From positions 1 to 64,000 of the forward strand of contig CAZTFF010000011.1 in assembly GCA_964612485.1 (NCBI GenBank): a stretch of 64,000 nucleotides of DNA, in the 5' to 3' direction. A program made the translations under genes and the position numbers. Positions 53,858-62,472 of the stretch are shown piece by piece. How positions within the stretch are numbered: position 1 is the stretch's first letter; every line of letters starts with the position of its first letter. The notes below the pieces were generated by a model, which was not told where the DNA came from, searched no databases, and saw nothing but the letters and a program-made list of their open reading frames with translations. The stretch comes from JAFGNV01 sp964612485 (GTDB taxonomy: Bacteria > Chloroflexota > Anaerolineae > 4572-78 > J111).

Positions 53858-53944
53858 TGATCTATTCCCTTAGAGTTAGCCAATGTTCCACGGGTGTGGT
53901 ACAGTTGTTATTCGTCCATCATTCTAAGAAAACGGATACGAATC

Positions 53945-54460
53945 ATGCCTCTCTCAGATTATCTCAAAAATTTAGGACAACAAACCGGGCAAGTGCCCAT
54001 GCTTACCCCCTCGGTAACAATTCTTGTTTTTGATGAACAGGACCGCGTTTTGCTGGTACGACACCCCGATAACGAATTGTGGCGGACGCCGGGCGGCAGT
54101 ATTGACCCCTTTGAAACGCCCTCGGATGCAGCCGTACGGGAAATGTGGGAAGAAACCGGGCTGTATGTTGAACCGGCCCGCATTGTGGGCGCTTACGGCG
54201 GGGACGAAACTTTTTATTATCAAAACAGCAATGGTGATGAGCTGATCTATGTAATGATCGCCTTTGAAGCCACGATCATTGGCGAAGAATCAAACACCCA
54301 GCAACCGTCGCGCCTTGAATTGCGCTATTTCAATCAGGCTGAGATTGAGCCGCTTGATACCGAACCATGGGTCAAAATGATTTTGCGTGATGCCTGCCGG
54401 AACCGGCGCGGCTCAAATTTCAGCCGGCCTACCTGGTCGCCGCCATCAACCGGCAATTAG
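53945..54460 (+). CDS. Nudix hydrolase
   Basis: 171 residues from the ATG at 53945. N-terminal PLSDYLKNLGQQTG, then a Nudix fold with the complete box GGSIDPFETPSDAAVREMWEETGL (about 55-78). Probably hydrolyses a nucleotide diphosphate derivative, perhaps a sanitising or NDP-sugar enzyme. The next gene starts 15 bases later. Confidence 0.87.
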   Translation: MPLSDYLKNLGQQTGQVPMLTPSVTILVFDEQDRVLLVRHPDNELWRTPGGSIDPFETPSDAAVREMWEETGLYVEPARIVGAYGGDETFYYQNSNGDELIYVMIAFEATIIGEESNTQQPSRLELRYFNQAEIEPLDTEPWVKMILRDACRNRRGSNFSRPTWSPPSTGN

Positions 54461-54475
54461 CCAAAGGGGCTAACC

Positions 54476-55441
54476 ATGCTAAAACTCAAAGATATTGTCC
54501 GCGCCCACCGGCGTATTGCATCGGCTATCCGCCAGACTCCGCTGGTTTACAGCCACGCCCTGAGCGAGCGCAGCGGAGCCAGCGTCTGGTTGAAATTGGA
54601 ATGCCGCCAATTTACAGGCAGTTTTAAGGTTCGCGGGGCGCTGCACAAAATGATGGTATTAGATAGCGAAAAACTGGGCAGCGGCGTTGTTACTGCCAGC
54701 GCCGGAAATCACGGGTTAGGCATGGCCTACGCGGCCCAGGCCTTGAAACTGTCTAACGTGACAATTTTTGTGCCCCAAACCACACCGCAAGCCAAAGTCA
54801 GCAAACTTGCTCGGTTTCCCGTTACGCTGGAACAGGTAGGACAAACGTTTGAAGACGCGCATCAAGCTGCCGAAGAATTTGCCGTCCAAACCGATGCTAC
54901 CTACGTTTCGGCTTATGACGACCCGGAGGTCATTGCCGGCGCCGGCACGTGCGGGCTGGAAATCATCAGCCAACTGCCGGAGGTTGACACCATTTTGGTT
55001 CCCGTGGGCGGCGGCGGCCTGATTGCGGGGGTATCGGTGGCCGTCAAGGGGATTGATCCCGGCTGCCGGACCATTGGCCTCCAGCCCGAAGCCTCCCCCG
55101 CGGCCAGGCTTTCGTTTGAACAAAACCAGCCCATTGACCCCTACGACCATGAACCCACCATTGCCGATGGATTGGCCGGGGGATTTGGCGCGTACCCGTT
55201 TCACATCGCCCGCACCCTGATTGACGATATCCAGCTTTTTAGTGAAGATGAGATCAAACAGGCTATCTTTACGTTGGTTGATCAGGAGCAGTTGGTGGTC
55301 GAAGCCTCGGGGGCGATTGCGGTGGCGCCGCTGCTCAACCCAGCCGCCAATTTAAAAAATCACACCGTTGCCTGCATTTTAACCGGCGCCAACATCGACA
55401 GCCGCCTTTTGGCCCCAATATTAGGCCATTATGCGAATTGA
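54476..55441 (+). CDS. Threonine/serine dehydratase (short, catabolic type)
   Basis: PLP enzyme of fold type II; 321 residues. PLP Lys in GSFKVRGALHKM, SAGNHGLGMAYAAQ, the glycine loop PVGGGGLIAG, and a C-terminal VEASGAIAVAPLL. It lacks the ACT-like regulatory domain of biosynthetic IlvA, so it resembles TdcB or serine racemase. It would give 2-oxobutyrate or pyruvate. GGGG precedes the ATG. The promoter of the following leader RNA lies across its stop codon. Confidence 0.88.
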   Translation: MLKLKDIVRAHRRIASAIRQTPLVYSHALSERSGASVWLKLECRQFTGSFKVRGALHKMMVLDSEKLGSGVVTASAGNHGLGMAYAAQALKLSNVTIFVPQTTPQAKVSKLARFPVTLEQVGQTFEDAHQAAEEFAVQTDATYVSAYDDPEVIAGAGTCGLEIISQLPEVDTILVPVGGGGLIAGVSVAVKGIDPGCRTIGLQPEASPAARLSFEQNQPIDPYDHEPTIADGLAGGFGAYPFHIARTLIDDIQLFSEDEIKQAIFTLVDQEQLVVEASGAIAVAPLLNPAANLKNHTVACILTGANIDSRLLAPILGHYAN

Positions 55442-55468
55442 CAAGCGGCCACATTTATGCAATAATAT
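55438..55468 (+). promoter_or_regulatory. Promoter of the structured leader RNA
   Basis: TTGACA (55438-55443) overlaps the dehydratase stop; -10 candidates are AATAAT (55461-55466, 17-base spacer) or TAATAT (55463-55468, 19-base spacer). Confidence 0.6.
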
Positions 55469-55550
55469 CCCCATCGTTTGGCAGCAGCCAAACACGCGGT
55501 ATCTAAACCGCACCTTTCAATCGCCATCCTAACTCAAGGAGGTGATGCTA

Positions 55551-55607
55551 ATGTTAGATCATAGTAACATGCGTAGCGCCGTAGCATCACCTCCCATTAC
55601 TGGGTAG
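55551..55607 (+). CDS. 18-codon leader ORF with perfect Shine-Dalgarno
   Basis: ATG at 55551, TAG at 55605-55607, encoding MLDHSNMRSAVASPPITG. AAGGAGGTGA lies 8 bases before the ATG and matches the full anti-Shine-Dalgarno. The ORF spans the switch region of the two alternative hairpins, so a ribosome on it would change folding. No strong bias to one amino acid. Confidence 0.5.
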   Translation: MLDHSNMRSAVASPPITG

Positions 55608-55623
55608 CATGCTACGGCGCGGC

Positions 55624-55657
55624 AAAGGGTCACACCCCGGTGTGGCCCTTTGTTTTT
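55624..55657 (+). terminator. Intrinsic terminator before the HAD gene
   Basis: AAAGGGTCACACC (55624-55636) pairs with GGTGTGGCCCTTT (55639-55651; one G-U), followed by GTTTTT. It ends the leader RNA about 50 bases before the HAD start codon. Confidence 0.85.
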
Positions 55658-55705
55658 CTGCTTACAAAAATCTCCCGTAAACCCACCCACGGAGAAACAC
55701 CCATT

Positions 55706-56404
55706 GTGACCACAGAACCTCGTTATGATATTGTTGTCTTTGATGTTGGCGGAACGCTGGTAGGCTTTGAAGACGACGCGCCTTTTGAAGAAGTGCTGGC
55801 CCGCATTGATCCCCCACACCGTTTTAACTCCGGCGAAGAATTGCGAACCGACATGCTGCGTACCCTCTCGGCGCGCCGCCACGAGGCGGTGGGCATGGTG
55901 GATGACGACGAGATCAACAATTGGTGGAAAACGATTTTCCAGGAGCTGTTCCCGGATAATCTGCCGGCGGCCCTCCATATGTGGGAGCTGTTCAAACACA
56001 GCTATTTTGACAGCCTCTTCCCCGACACGCTGCCCATCCTCCAACGGTTGCAGGCCCTTAACGTACCGATGGGCGTTGTTTCCAACTACGGCGCGCATCT
56101 GATCTACACCATGTATAAGCTGAATATTTACGATTATTTTGATTTTGTCATTGTGTCGTCGTTGGTGGGGGTGGCCAAACCCGAAGCGGGTATTTTCCAA
56201 CTGGCCCTGGAAAAAGCCGGCGTCACTCCCGACCGCATGCTGTATGTGGGCGATAACGTAACCGACGATATTGAGGGCAGCCAACGGTTGGGCATCGACG
56301 CCGTGCTCATCAACCGGCCCGGACGCACGCCCAGTACTGCTCCTATGATGATAGAAAACTTGTTAGACATCGAACAAATTGTTTTCCCCACGGGAACGCC
56401 TTAA
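55706..56404 (+). CDS. HAD-superfamily hydrolase
   Basis: 232 residues from the GTG at 55706, which has GGAG upstream; the longer in-frame start lies inside the terminator. Motif I VVFDVGGTL (second Asp replaced by Gly, as in some subfamilies), motif II VSNYG, motif III Lys in VAKPEAGIF, motif IV YVGDNVTDDIEG. Class I cap (helical, about 18-95). Probably a phosphatase of small metabolites; substrate unknown. Expression may depend on read-through of the leader RNA terminator. Confidence 0.87.
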   Translation: MTTEPRYDIVVFDVGGTLVGFEDDAPFEEVLARIDPPHRFNSGEELRTDMLRTLSARRHEAVGMVDDDEINNWWKTIFQELFPDNLPAALHMWELFKHSYFDSLFPDTLPILQRLQALNVPMGVVSNYGAHLIYTMYKLNIYDYFDFVIVSSLVGVAKPEAGIFQLALEKAGVTPDRMLYVGDNVTDDIEGSQRLGIDAVLINRPGRTPSTAPMMIENLLDIEQIVFPTGTP

Positions 56405-56450
56405 ATCGACGCCGTAGATAGCAATTTGATACGCGGAGGAGCGATGGATT

Positions 56451-57095
56451 ATGAGTGAGTCACAAAAATTGTATATCTGGCTCGAAGGAGATTTCGAACG
56501 TCCTCCTCACATCGAGGTCAAAGCCGCGCCCTTTATGCCCCTGGAAAGTTTCAAACAAAAATATGTTGATGGCGAAAAAACGTTTCTGATCATGCGGGTG
56601 TACGGCGCCACCGATGATGAGGGCAATGTCTTTACCGTAAAGCTGGAACCCGCGTCCTCTGTCAGCCAGACCGCCAGCGAAACCATCAGCGGCACCAGCC
56701 TCACCGGGATCAAAGGGATTGGCCGGCGCTACACGGCCATGCTGCGAGAAGCGGGCATTGAATCAATAGAAGAGTTACGAGAGGCGGGCGCAACCCCGGC
56801 CCAACGCGCCGCGTTGAGCCAAAAAATCGGGCGTAACGAAACCATTCTGACACACTGGGTACAAATGGCCGATTTAATGCGCATTGAGGGCGTTGGTGAA
56901 GACTACAGCGCCTTGCTGTGGGAAGCCGGTATCACCACCCCGGTTGATCTACCCCGCCAGCAGCCGGAACGGTTATTGGATTTGCTGACTCGGACCAATG
57001 AAGAGAAACATATCGCGCACCGGCTGCCCGCCATCGGGCAAATAGAGGATTGGATCACGCAGGCCAGAAAACTGCCTCCGTTGGTAGAGGCATAA
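56451..57095 (+). CDS. DUF4332 helix-hairpin-helix protein
   Basis: 214 residues. An N-terminal beta domain (about 1-75) and a C-terminal pair of helix-hairpin-helix units: LTGIKGIGRRYTAMLREAGIESIEEL and LMRIEGVGEDYSALLWEAGITTPVDL. Such units bind DNA backbone or proteins. Function unknown. GGAGGAG precedes the ATG. It converges on the clpS gene with a 1-base gap. Confidence 0.8.
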   Translation: MSESQKLYIWLEGDFERPPHIEVKAAPFMPLESFKQKYVDGEKTFLIMRVYGATDDEGNVFTVKLEPASSVSQTASETISGTSLTGIKGIGRRYTAMLREAGIESIEELREAGATPAQRAALSQKIGRNETILTHWVQMADLMRIEGVGEDYSALLWEAGITTPVDLPRQQPERLLDLLTRTNEEKHIAHRLPAIGQIEDWITQARKLPPLVEA

Positions 57096-57096
57096 T

Positions 57097-57483
57097 TTAT
57101 TCCGGCTCAATGGTAAAAGTGAGGGGGAAGCCATTTTCACGGGCGGCAAACTGCGCTTTATAAACCCTGTCTTTGGCTTCTTCCAAAGGTAACGTAACTA
57201 CATAAGCGCTACCTTTAGTGTGGGCCTCGTAGGTTACATCAATGGCGCGATTGGCCGGCAACTCAAAAATTGTCACCAACACCGCAATTACAAAATCAAA
57301 GGTGGTCACCGGATCATTATGAATGATAACCCGGTAGGGGCGCTCTAACTCCTCCTCGTCCATCACCACAAATTCAATATCGACGTCGGTGGTGGTGTCG
57401 GTGTCCGTATCGGTTTCGGTGTCTGTACCGGTGTCCGGTTCAAGAAAGGAGGGCCGGCGCGCCGCATCCACCCATGGCCTCAT
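57097..57483 (-). CDS. clpS: ClpS adaptor with Asp/Thr-rich N-terminal extension
   Basis: 128 residues from the ATG at 57481-57483, 4 bases after the TPR stop; an upstream in-frame TTG would add 16 residues inside the TPR gene. The C-terminal ClpS fold (about 47-128) has YRVIIHNDPVTTFDFVIAVL and the YEAHTKGSAYV groove. It hands N-degron proteins or other substrates to ClpA/ClpC-ClpP. The N-terminal arm contains a simple DTxTDT repeat, presumably flexible and able to extend into the Clp pore. No Clp ATPase is in the window. Confidence 0.88.
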   Translation of the reverse strand: MRPWVDAARRPSFLEPDTGTDTETDTDTDTTTDVDIEFVVMDEEELERPYRVIIHNDPVTTFDFVIAVLVTIFELPANRAIDVTYEAHTKGSAYVVTLPLEEAKDRVYKAQFAARENGFPLTFTIEPE

Positions 57484-57487
57484 CGTC

Positions 57488-58501
57488 TCACTCAGCAGAT
57501 TCAAGAGTACCTTCCCCCGGTTGCGGCTCAATAGTTGGCTGTTCTAACGACATCGCGGGCATGGCTTCGGTGAGACGCGCCAACGATATCCGGGCCATCA
57601 CGTAAAGCTCATTCTCGTTATTTTCATAAGCAAGCTGGCTGGCCACCTCAAACGAATCCAGCGCCTCAAGGTATTTCCCTTGCAACTCTTGCGCCTGCCC
57701 AAGCGCCATCCATCCCCGCGCCGACTCCCGCTCGATTTCCAATGCCGTTTTGGCTTCTTCTTCACTTTGCTCAAATTGGCCCACCCGTAAATATACCTGG
57801 GCCAGGGCCAGATGATAGTCGATCGGGCCAAGCTCCTCTTGAACCTTTTCAAAAACAACTTCCGCTTCATCGTTCCGGTTCAACGATTGCAGCAAAGCGC
57901 CTCTGACGACCAGCAGCGAGACATCTCCCGGAACTTTGACCAACCCTTCATCAATGGCCAGCAACGCTTCTTCATAATCCCCCAACTCAATGGCTCCATA
58001 AGCCCTATTTTCCGCCTCCAACCGCGCCACAGCTTCCGGCGAGGGTTTCAGGATGGTATTGAACAGAACAACCAGCGCCCCGATTATCACGGCGATCACC
58101 CCGGCCACCATGCCGGCCCGTTTCAACGTCTGGCGACGGTTTTTCGCCACAATCCGATCCAGATGCCACCACCACCGCTCCGATTCGACGATGCCTGAGA
58201 CGCGGTGCTGTCGCAAAACTTCCGCGCCCCCCAGGTTACGCAATAAGCGGCCCGATTGCTTTCTGAAGCGTCCCTGGATCGATTCGAAGCGGCTGCGTTC
58301 GCCCGGCAAATCATTGGGATCAATATTGTTGAGCGTGGTCTCTACCTCATCAAGCTTATGCAGTAACGCCAGCACCTGACCCGAATCCATTCGCTTGACT
58401 GCGGGCAGCATCTCCTCCAACCGGTCCAATTTCTCCCTAAGATCGTCGGCCAGGCTTACTTTTTTTCCTTGTATATGAAATTTCTTCGCTTTTTCGTACA
58501 T
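57488..58501 (-). CDS. Membrane-anchored TPR protein
   Basis: 337 residues from the ATG at 58499-58501, which overlaps the amidohydrolase stop (TGATG). Cytoplasmic coiled-coil N-terminus (about 18-110), one membrane helix (about 130-152), then TPR repeats (about 160-310) with GDYEEALLAIDEGL, GQFEQSEEEAKTALEI and GKYLEALDSFEVASQ. A scaffold or assembly role is likely; partner unknown. Lies between the amidohydrolase and clpS on the same strand. Confidence 0.8.
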   Translation of the reverse strand: MYEKAKKFHIQGKKVSLADDLREKLDRLEEMLPAVKRMDSGQVLALLHKLDEVETTLNNIDPNDLPGERSRFESIQGRFRKQSGRLLRNLGGAEVLRQHRVSGIVESERWWWHLDRIVAKNRRQTLKRAGMVAGVIAVIIGALVVLFNTILKPSPEAVARLEAENRAYGAIELGDYEEALLAIDEGLVKVPGDVSLLVVRGALLQSLNRNDEAEVVFEKVQEELGPIDYHLALAQVYLRVGQFEQSEEEAKTALEIERESARGWMALGQAQELQGKYLEALDSFEVASQLAYENNENELYVMARISLARLTEAMPAMSLEQPTIEPQPGEGTLESAE

Positions 58502-59931
58502 CACACTACTCCGGCGCGAGTCATCATCTCTAAACTCAAACGATTATGGGTTTTTATCAGCGGTTCGACTTCAAAGGGCAAAAATCGCCCATCTTCTACT
58601 ACAATCCGGCCATTGATGATGGACAGCCATACCTGGCCCGGCGCGCAGGTTAACAGCGACGCCACCGGATCGGCCAGACCGCCGGCATGGGCGATATCGT
58701 CTACCCGGAAGGCTACCACATCGGCGGCTTTGCCGGGAGCCAATACGCCCACGTCATCCCGGCGCAGCACCCTGGCCCCGCCCACCGTGGCCAATTCCAA
58801 CGCTTCACGGGCGGTAAAGCGGTCGGCCCGCGACTCAAAACCGGGCCAGCCGACCCGCTGGAGCAGCATAGCCAGCCGGGCTTCGCCCAGCATCTGGTTG
58901 GCGTCGTTACTGGCCGAACCGTCAACGCCCAATCCAACCCGGATGTCCTGATCCACCATCTCCCGGATGGGCGCGATGCCGGAGGCCAGGATCATATTGC
59001 TGCCGGGGCAGTGACACACGCCGGTATGGGTGCGGGCCAGCCACTCGATCTCTTTGGAATTAGGATGCACCATATGGGCAAACCAGACATCCTCGCCGGC
59101 CCACCCCACCGACTCGGCGTATTCGATAGGGCGTTTGCCAAACATCTCCAGGCAAAAGCGGTCTTCATCTTTGGTTTCGGCCAGGTGGGTGTGCAGGTTG
59201 ACCAGCGGATAGGTGCGGGCCAGTTGAGCGGATTCGCGCATCAACTCTTCGGTCACGCTAAAAGGAGAACAGGGCGCCAACCCGATGCGGAGCATAGAAA
59301 ATGGCTCCGGGTCGTGAAAAGTTTCAATAGCTCGGATGCAATCTTTGATGATGTCCGGTTCGGTGTCGCACACCCGGTCGGGGGGCAGGCCGCCCTGGCT
59401 TTGGCCCAGGCTCATGCTGCCCCGCGTGGGGTGGAAGCGAACACCGATTTCCCGCGCGGCTTGAATTTCGTCGTCGATTTTGCTGCCGTTGGGGTACAGG
59501 TAGAGATGATCGGCCACGGTGGTGCAGCCGCTGAGCACCAGTTCGGTCAGGGCCAGTTTGGCGCTGGTGTAAACGGCTTCGGGCGTCATCTCGGCCCAGA
59601 TAGGGTAGAGGTATTTCAACCAATCGAACAGAATTTTACCCGACCCGGTGCCAATGGTGCGGGTTAAGGTTTGGTATAAATGGTGATGGCAATTAACCAG
59701 GCCGGGCATCACCACGCAGCCGGCGGCATCAATCACCCGATCTATGCCCGCCCGCGCCCAATCGGGCGGCGATTCGGCCATCAGCCGGTTGGCCTCGGCG
59801 GTGGTGCCCGCAAATTCTATTTTGTTATCGACGGCCACCAACGCGCCGTCTTTGATTTCCGGCGGATCGGCCCCGGGTTCAGGGTTCATGGTTACTAAAA
59901 CATCGGCGTTTTTAATCAATAATGTTGTCAT
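58501..59931 (-). CDS. Amidohydrolase, 8-oxoguanine deaminase/TRZ-ATZ type
   Basis: 476 residues from the ATG at 59929-59931. Metal-dependent barrel with VMPGLVNCHHHLYQTLTRTIG (HxH variant), HTHLAETKDE, the His in FAHMVHP, and the Asp in GLGVDGSASND. The HHHLYQTLTR signature is close to 8-oxoguanine deaminases, which turn 8-oxoguanine to urate; hydroxyatrazine or other s-triazine and aminopurine substrates are possible. Ends coupled to the TPR gene. A terminator separates it from tRNA-Leu upstream. Confidence 0.85.
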   Translation of the reverse strand: MTTLLIKNADVLVTMNPEPGADPPEIKDGALVAVDNKIEFAGTTAEANRLMAESPPDWARAGIDRVIDAAGCVVMPGLVNCHHHLYQTLTRTIGTGSGKILFDWLKYLYPIWAEMTPEAVYTSAKLALTELVLSGCTTVADHLYLYPNGSKIDDEIQAAREIGVRFHPTRGSMSLGQSQGGLPPDRVCDTEPDIIKDCIRAIETFHDPEPFSMLRIGLAPCSPFSVTEELMRESAQLARTYPLVNLHTHLAETKDEDRFCLEMFGKRPIEYAESVGWAGEDVWFAHMVHPNSKEIEWLARTHTGVCHCPGSNMILASGIAPIREMVDQDIRVGLGVDGSASNDANQMLGEARLAMLLQRVGWPGFESRADRFTAREALELATVGGARVLRRDDVGVLAPGKAADVVAFRVDDIAHAGGLADPVASLLTCAPGQVWLSIINGRIVVEDGRFLPFEVEPLIKTHNRLSLEMMTRAGVV

Positions 59932-59959
59932 TATCAACCACCTTTGGTTTTGTGGGTTC

Positions 59960-60015
59960 AAAAAAACAAAACGTGAAACGTAAAAAGCACCTTATGCGCA
60001 TCACGTTTCACGTTT
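59960..60015 (-). terminator. Terminator downstream of tRNA-Leu
   Basis: On the minus strand AAACGTGAAACGT (60015-60003) pairs with ACGTTTCACGTTT (59981-59969), perfect 13-bp arms, followed by a T-rich tract. Confidence 0.75.
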
Positions 60016-60018
60016 CTG

Positions 60019-60106
60019 TGGTGGGCCGAGTGGGAGTCGAACCCACACGAGGTATAAGCCTCGGGGGATTTTAAGTCCCCTGCGTCTGCCATTCCGCCAC
60101 CGGCCC
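60019..60106 (-). tRNA. tRNA-Leu (anticodon UAA)
   Basis: Minus-strand cloverleaf of 88 bases. Acceptor GGGCCGG pairs with TCGGCCC (one G-U), D-arm GCGGAATGGCAGACGC, anticodon stem GGGGA/TCCCC with loop CTTAAAA (anticodon TAA at 60073-60071), a long variable arm (CGAGG/CCTCG) typical of Leu, T-arm GTGGGTTCGACTCCCAC and an encoded CCA. Confidence 0.96.
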
Positions 60107-60139
60107 GCAATCACTCAAATTGAGACAAATTCAGAAAGA

Positions 60140-60168
60140 ATATTACAACAATTAAGGCGGCGTGTCAA
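60140..60168 (-). promoter_or_regulatory. Promoter of tRNA-Leu
   Basis: Minus strand TTGACA (60168-60163), 17 bases, TAATAT (60145-60140). The -35 belongs to a 10-bp inverted repeat shared with the divergent promoter. Confidence 0.75.
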
Positions 60169-60183
60169 AGAATTGAAGAGTGC

Positions 60184-60212
60184 TTGACACGCCCATGTTC
60201 ACCTGATATGAT
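60184..60212 (+). promoter_or_regulatory. Promoter of the MEDS-kinase-regulator operon
   Basis: TTGACA (60184-60189), 17 bases, TATGAT (60207-60212). Its -35 sequence TTGACACGCC (60184-60193) is the inverted copy of 60159-60168, so two strong divergent promoters face away from one palindrome. Confidence 0.75.
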
Positions 60213-60320
60213 GACTATATCACTCTTTCGGCACATCTGAAAATATGTTGATTTCATTGGCAGGCGAGGACTACTTGGGCATTGTTCAGTAACTATTAAG
60301 GTGAAAACAGGGAGGCACTG

Positions 60321-60989
60321 ATGCATCTGCAAACCTCTAACCAACCACAATTGGATATGGGCTTTTATAATTATACCTGCAACTGGGGCACACACTTTGC
60401 AGGATTATACGAAAACGATGAAGAGCGCGATCAAATTCTGATGGGCTTTCTGTACCAGGGCACTATCGATAAGGACCTGCAACTATACTGCCCGGTTGAA
60501 CGCAGCGAAGAAGATTTTATCTCGGAGTACGGCCGCCGGTATCCTGACAATCGTCATCATCTTCATAATCCTCAGTACTTTCAACTCCAATCTGCCCGGG
60601 AATTGTATTATCCCAACGGCGTCTTTTCGCCCTGGGCTATGCAAGAGGGTTTAGATAACTTTTTTGAGCAGAGTCAGCAAAATGGACCGCGCAATATTCG
60701 GGCTACTGCCGAGATGGCCTGGGCATTGGAAGCAATCCCCGGTGTCGAATATTTAATGGCGTACGAATCACGTTTGAATTATTTCATCCCCAACAAACCC
60801 TGGATCAGTATTTGTTTGTACAATGTCAACAAATTTTCCGGTTCGACTATTATGAATGTGCTGCGGACTCACCCCTATACCATAAACGGCGGGGTGATCA
60901 CCGCCAACCCCTACTATCAGGACCCGGACACGTGGCTGGCCAAAAATGCGCCGGAATTTCTATCGGACCGGCAACAGGAAACAGTTTGA
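60321..60989 (+). CDS. MEDS-domain (DcmR-type) sensor protein
   Basis: 222 residues, with GGGAGG 5 bases before the ATG. It matches the MEDS sensory domain found in methanogen and methylotroph regulators: GFYNYTCNWGTHFAGLYENDEERDQILMGFLYQG at the start, a Walker-less Rossmann-like core, then AEMAWALE, YESRLNYFI, ICLYNVNKF and VLRTHPYTINGGVI. Its usual DNA-binding domain is missing, so it probably works through the kinase encoded next, whose ATG overlaps its stop (TGATG). Stimulus unknown. Confidence 0.8.
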   Translation: MHLQTSNQPQLDMGFYNYTCNWGTHFAGLYENDEERDQILMGFLYQGTIDKDLQLYCPVERSEEDFISEYGRRYPDNRHHLHNPQYFQLQSARELYYPNGVFSPWAMQEGLDNFFEQSQQNGPRNIRATAEMAWALEAIPGVEYLMAYESRLNYFIPNKPWISICLYNVNKFSGSTIMNVLRTHPYTINGGVITANPYYQDPDTWLAKNAPEFLSDRQQETV

Positions 60990-62455
60990 TGGACATCGAT
61001 AGTTTGGCCCACGATCTTCTCTTGCTGATGATAAATCTATCTCAGTTAAAAAGCGAAGATCGAATTTTGACGATTTTCCTGGAAGCCATAAATAATCTGT
61101 CTCCCCGTGTAACGCTGCGATTGGGAAAGGATGCGACAGTTTCCACTATAGAAACTATCCCCATTGCCACATCGCGCCGCTCATTTGGATACATTACCAT
61201 TGAAAAGAAATCGGAAGAAGATTTACCTGAAAAATCGCTGGCGCTGATTAGAAATGCCATCCAAATGTTGGCCATTGTGCTGGAAAACCGCTTACAAACC
61301 CAACTGCTGGCCGATGAAAATATAAGATTAGAGCGCATGGTGCAAGACCGAACGGCAGAATTAGTTGCGGCCAATAAAAGTCTAAAGCAAAAAATCGCTG
61401 AACTCACCCAAACCGAAGAAACACTGCGGCTGCACGAAAGACAGCTCAGCCAGGTGACGGCCAATATTCCTGGCTTTGTGTACCAGTTCTTGTTCAAGAA
61501 AGATGGTTCGCAATCCATGCCTTATGCCAGCGAAAGAGCAGAGGAACTGTTTGGCGTGCCGGCAGCGGAGATACAGGGAGATGCCTCTAAGATATTCAGT
61601 TTGATCCCATCAACCGACTCAGAAAAAATCCGCCGGGCCATCGAGCGCTCCGCGGAAACCCTGACCGAATACCAGATTGATCACCGCGTGCGGAAATCAG
61701 AAGATGAAATGCTCTGGCTGCGAGTAAAATCCACGCCGGAAGTTTTGGACAACGGCGATATTCTGTGGAACGGCGTTGGTATCGACATCACCAAACAAAA
61801 ACAGGCCGAAGAAAAAATCAGGGCCTCTTTGCGGGAAAAAGAGGCCCTGCTGCGCGAGATTCATCACCGGGTCAAAAACAATTTGCAGGTGATTTGCGCC
61901 CTGCTGGATCTGCAAGCCGATAGTGTGGATGATGTTCAAATCCGTGAGGTGTTTGAAGAAAGCCGGAACCGGGTGCGCTCTATGGCTCAAATCCACGAGC
62001 AGCTTACCTATAATGAAAATCTGGCTCAGATAGATATGGAGGCCTACATACAGGAACTGGTCAGCTCCCTGCGGGTTGCTTATGGCCGGGAAGACATTGC
62101 CATCAACATTGATGTTTCCGACGTAACCTTACCTTTTGATCTGGTCTCGCCCTGCGGGCTGCTCATCAACGAACTGGTATCTAATGCCATTAAACACGCC
62201 TTTCCCGTAAACTCTCGCTTCCCCCAGGATCGCATCAAAACGATCAGTATCAAGCTGCAAAAGCGGGCATCCACTGTTAAAATATTAGAGCTGACTGTTG
62301 CGGATAACGGCATTGGACTGCCGGAGGGAATCGATCCGGCCAGCCCCTTCTCATTGGGGTTAACGCTGGTGAACCTGCTTGTCAACCAACTTCGGGCCGC
62401 CCTGAAACTGGATCGTCAAGCAGGAACCGCCTACAAAATTCAATTCTCTCCGTAA
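60989..62455 (+). CDS. PAS histidine kinase, HisKA_2 type
   Basis: 488 residues from the ATG at 60989, overlapping the MEDS stop. No membrane helix. Order: a degenerate GAF-like N-terminus (about 1-110), a coiled coil (about 110-150), one PAS/PAC (about 150-275), HisKA_2 with the phospho-His in LREIHHRVKNNLQV (about 291), and HATPase_c with NELVSNAIKHAF and DNGIGLPEG. Such kinases often pair with stand-alone CheY-like regulators. Next gene follows at 17 bases. Confidence 0.9.
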   Translation: MDIDSLAHDLLLLMINLSQLKSEDRILTIFLEAINNLSPRVTLRLGKDATVSTIETIPIATSRRSFGYITIEKKSEEDLPEKSLALIRNAIQMLAIVLENRLQTQLLADENIRLERMVQDRTAELVAANKSLKQKIAELTQTEETLRLHERQLSQVTANIPGFVYQFLFKKDGSQSMPYASERAEELFGVPAAEIQGDASKIFSLIPSTDSEKIRRAIERSAETLTEYQIDHRVRKSEDEMLWLRVKSTPEVLDNGDILWNGVGIDITKQKQAEEKIRASLREKEALLREIHHRVKNNLQVICALLDLQADSVDDVQIREVFEESRNRVRSMAQIHEQLTYNENLAQIDMEAYIQELVSSLRVAYGREDIAINIDVSDVTLPFDLVSPCGLLINELVSNAIKHAFPVNSRFPQDRIKTISIKLQKRASTVKILELTVADNGIGLPEGIDPASPFSLGLTLVNLLVNQLRAALKLDRQAGTAYKIQFSP

Positions 62456-62472
62456 ACAGGAGTAACCAAATT

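Larger units (their letters stand above)
55475..55657 (+). ncRNA. Candidate regulatory leader RNA or small RNA with alternative hairpins
   Basis: Between the promoter and an intrinsic terminator lies a roughly 180-base unit. Segment A GGAGGTGATGCTA (55538-55550) pairs perfectly with TAGCATCACCTCC (55582-55594). Segment GCGCCGTAGCAT (55576-55587) pairs perfectly with ATGCTACGGCGC (55609-55620). The two helices overlap at 55582-55587 and exclude each other. A contains a 10-base perfect Shine-Dalgarno (AAGGAGGTGA) for an 18-codon ORF, so the first helix would hide it. Arrangement suggests translation-coupled attenuation of the HAD gene or a stand-alone RNA. No known class recognised. Confidence 0.65.

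Noticed and set aside
55640..55705. Earlier GTG start of the HAD protein
   Set aside because: It lies inside the terminator hairpin and has no ribosome site.
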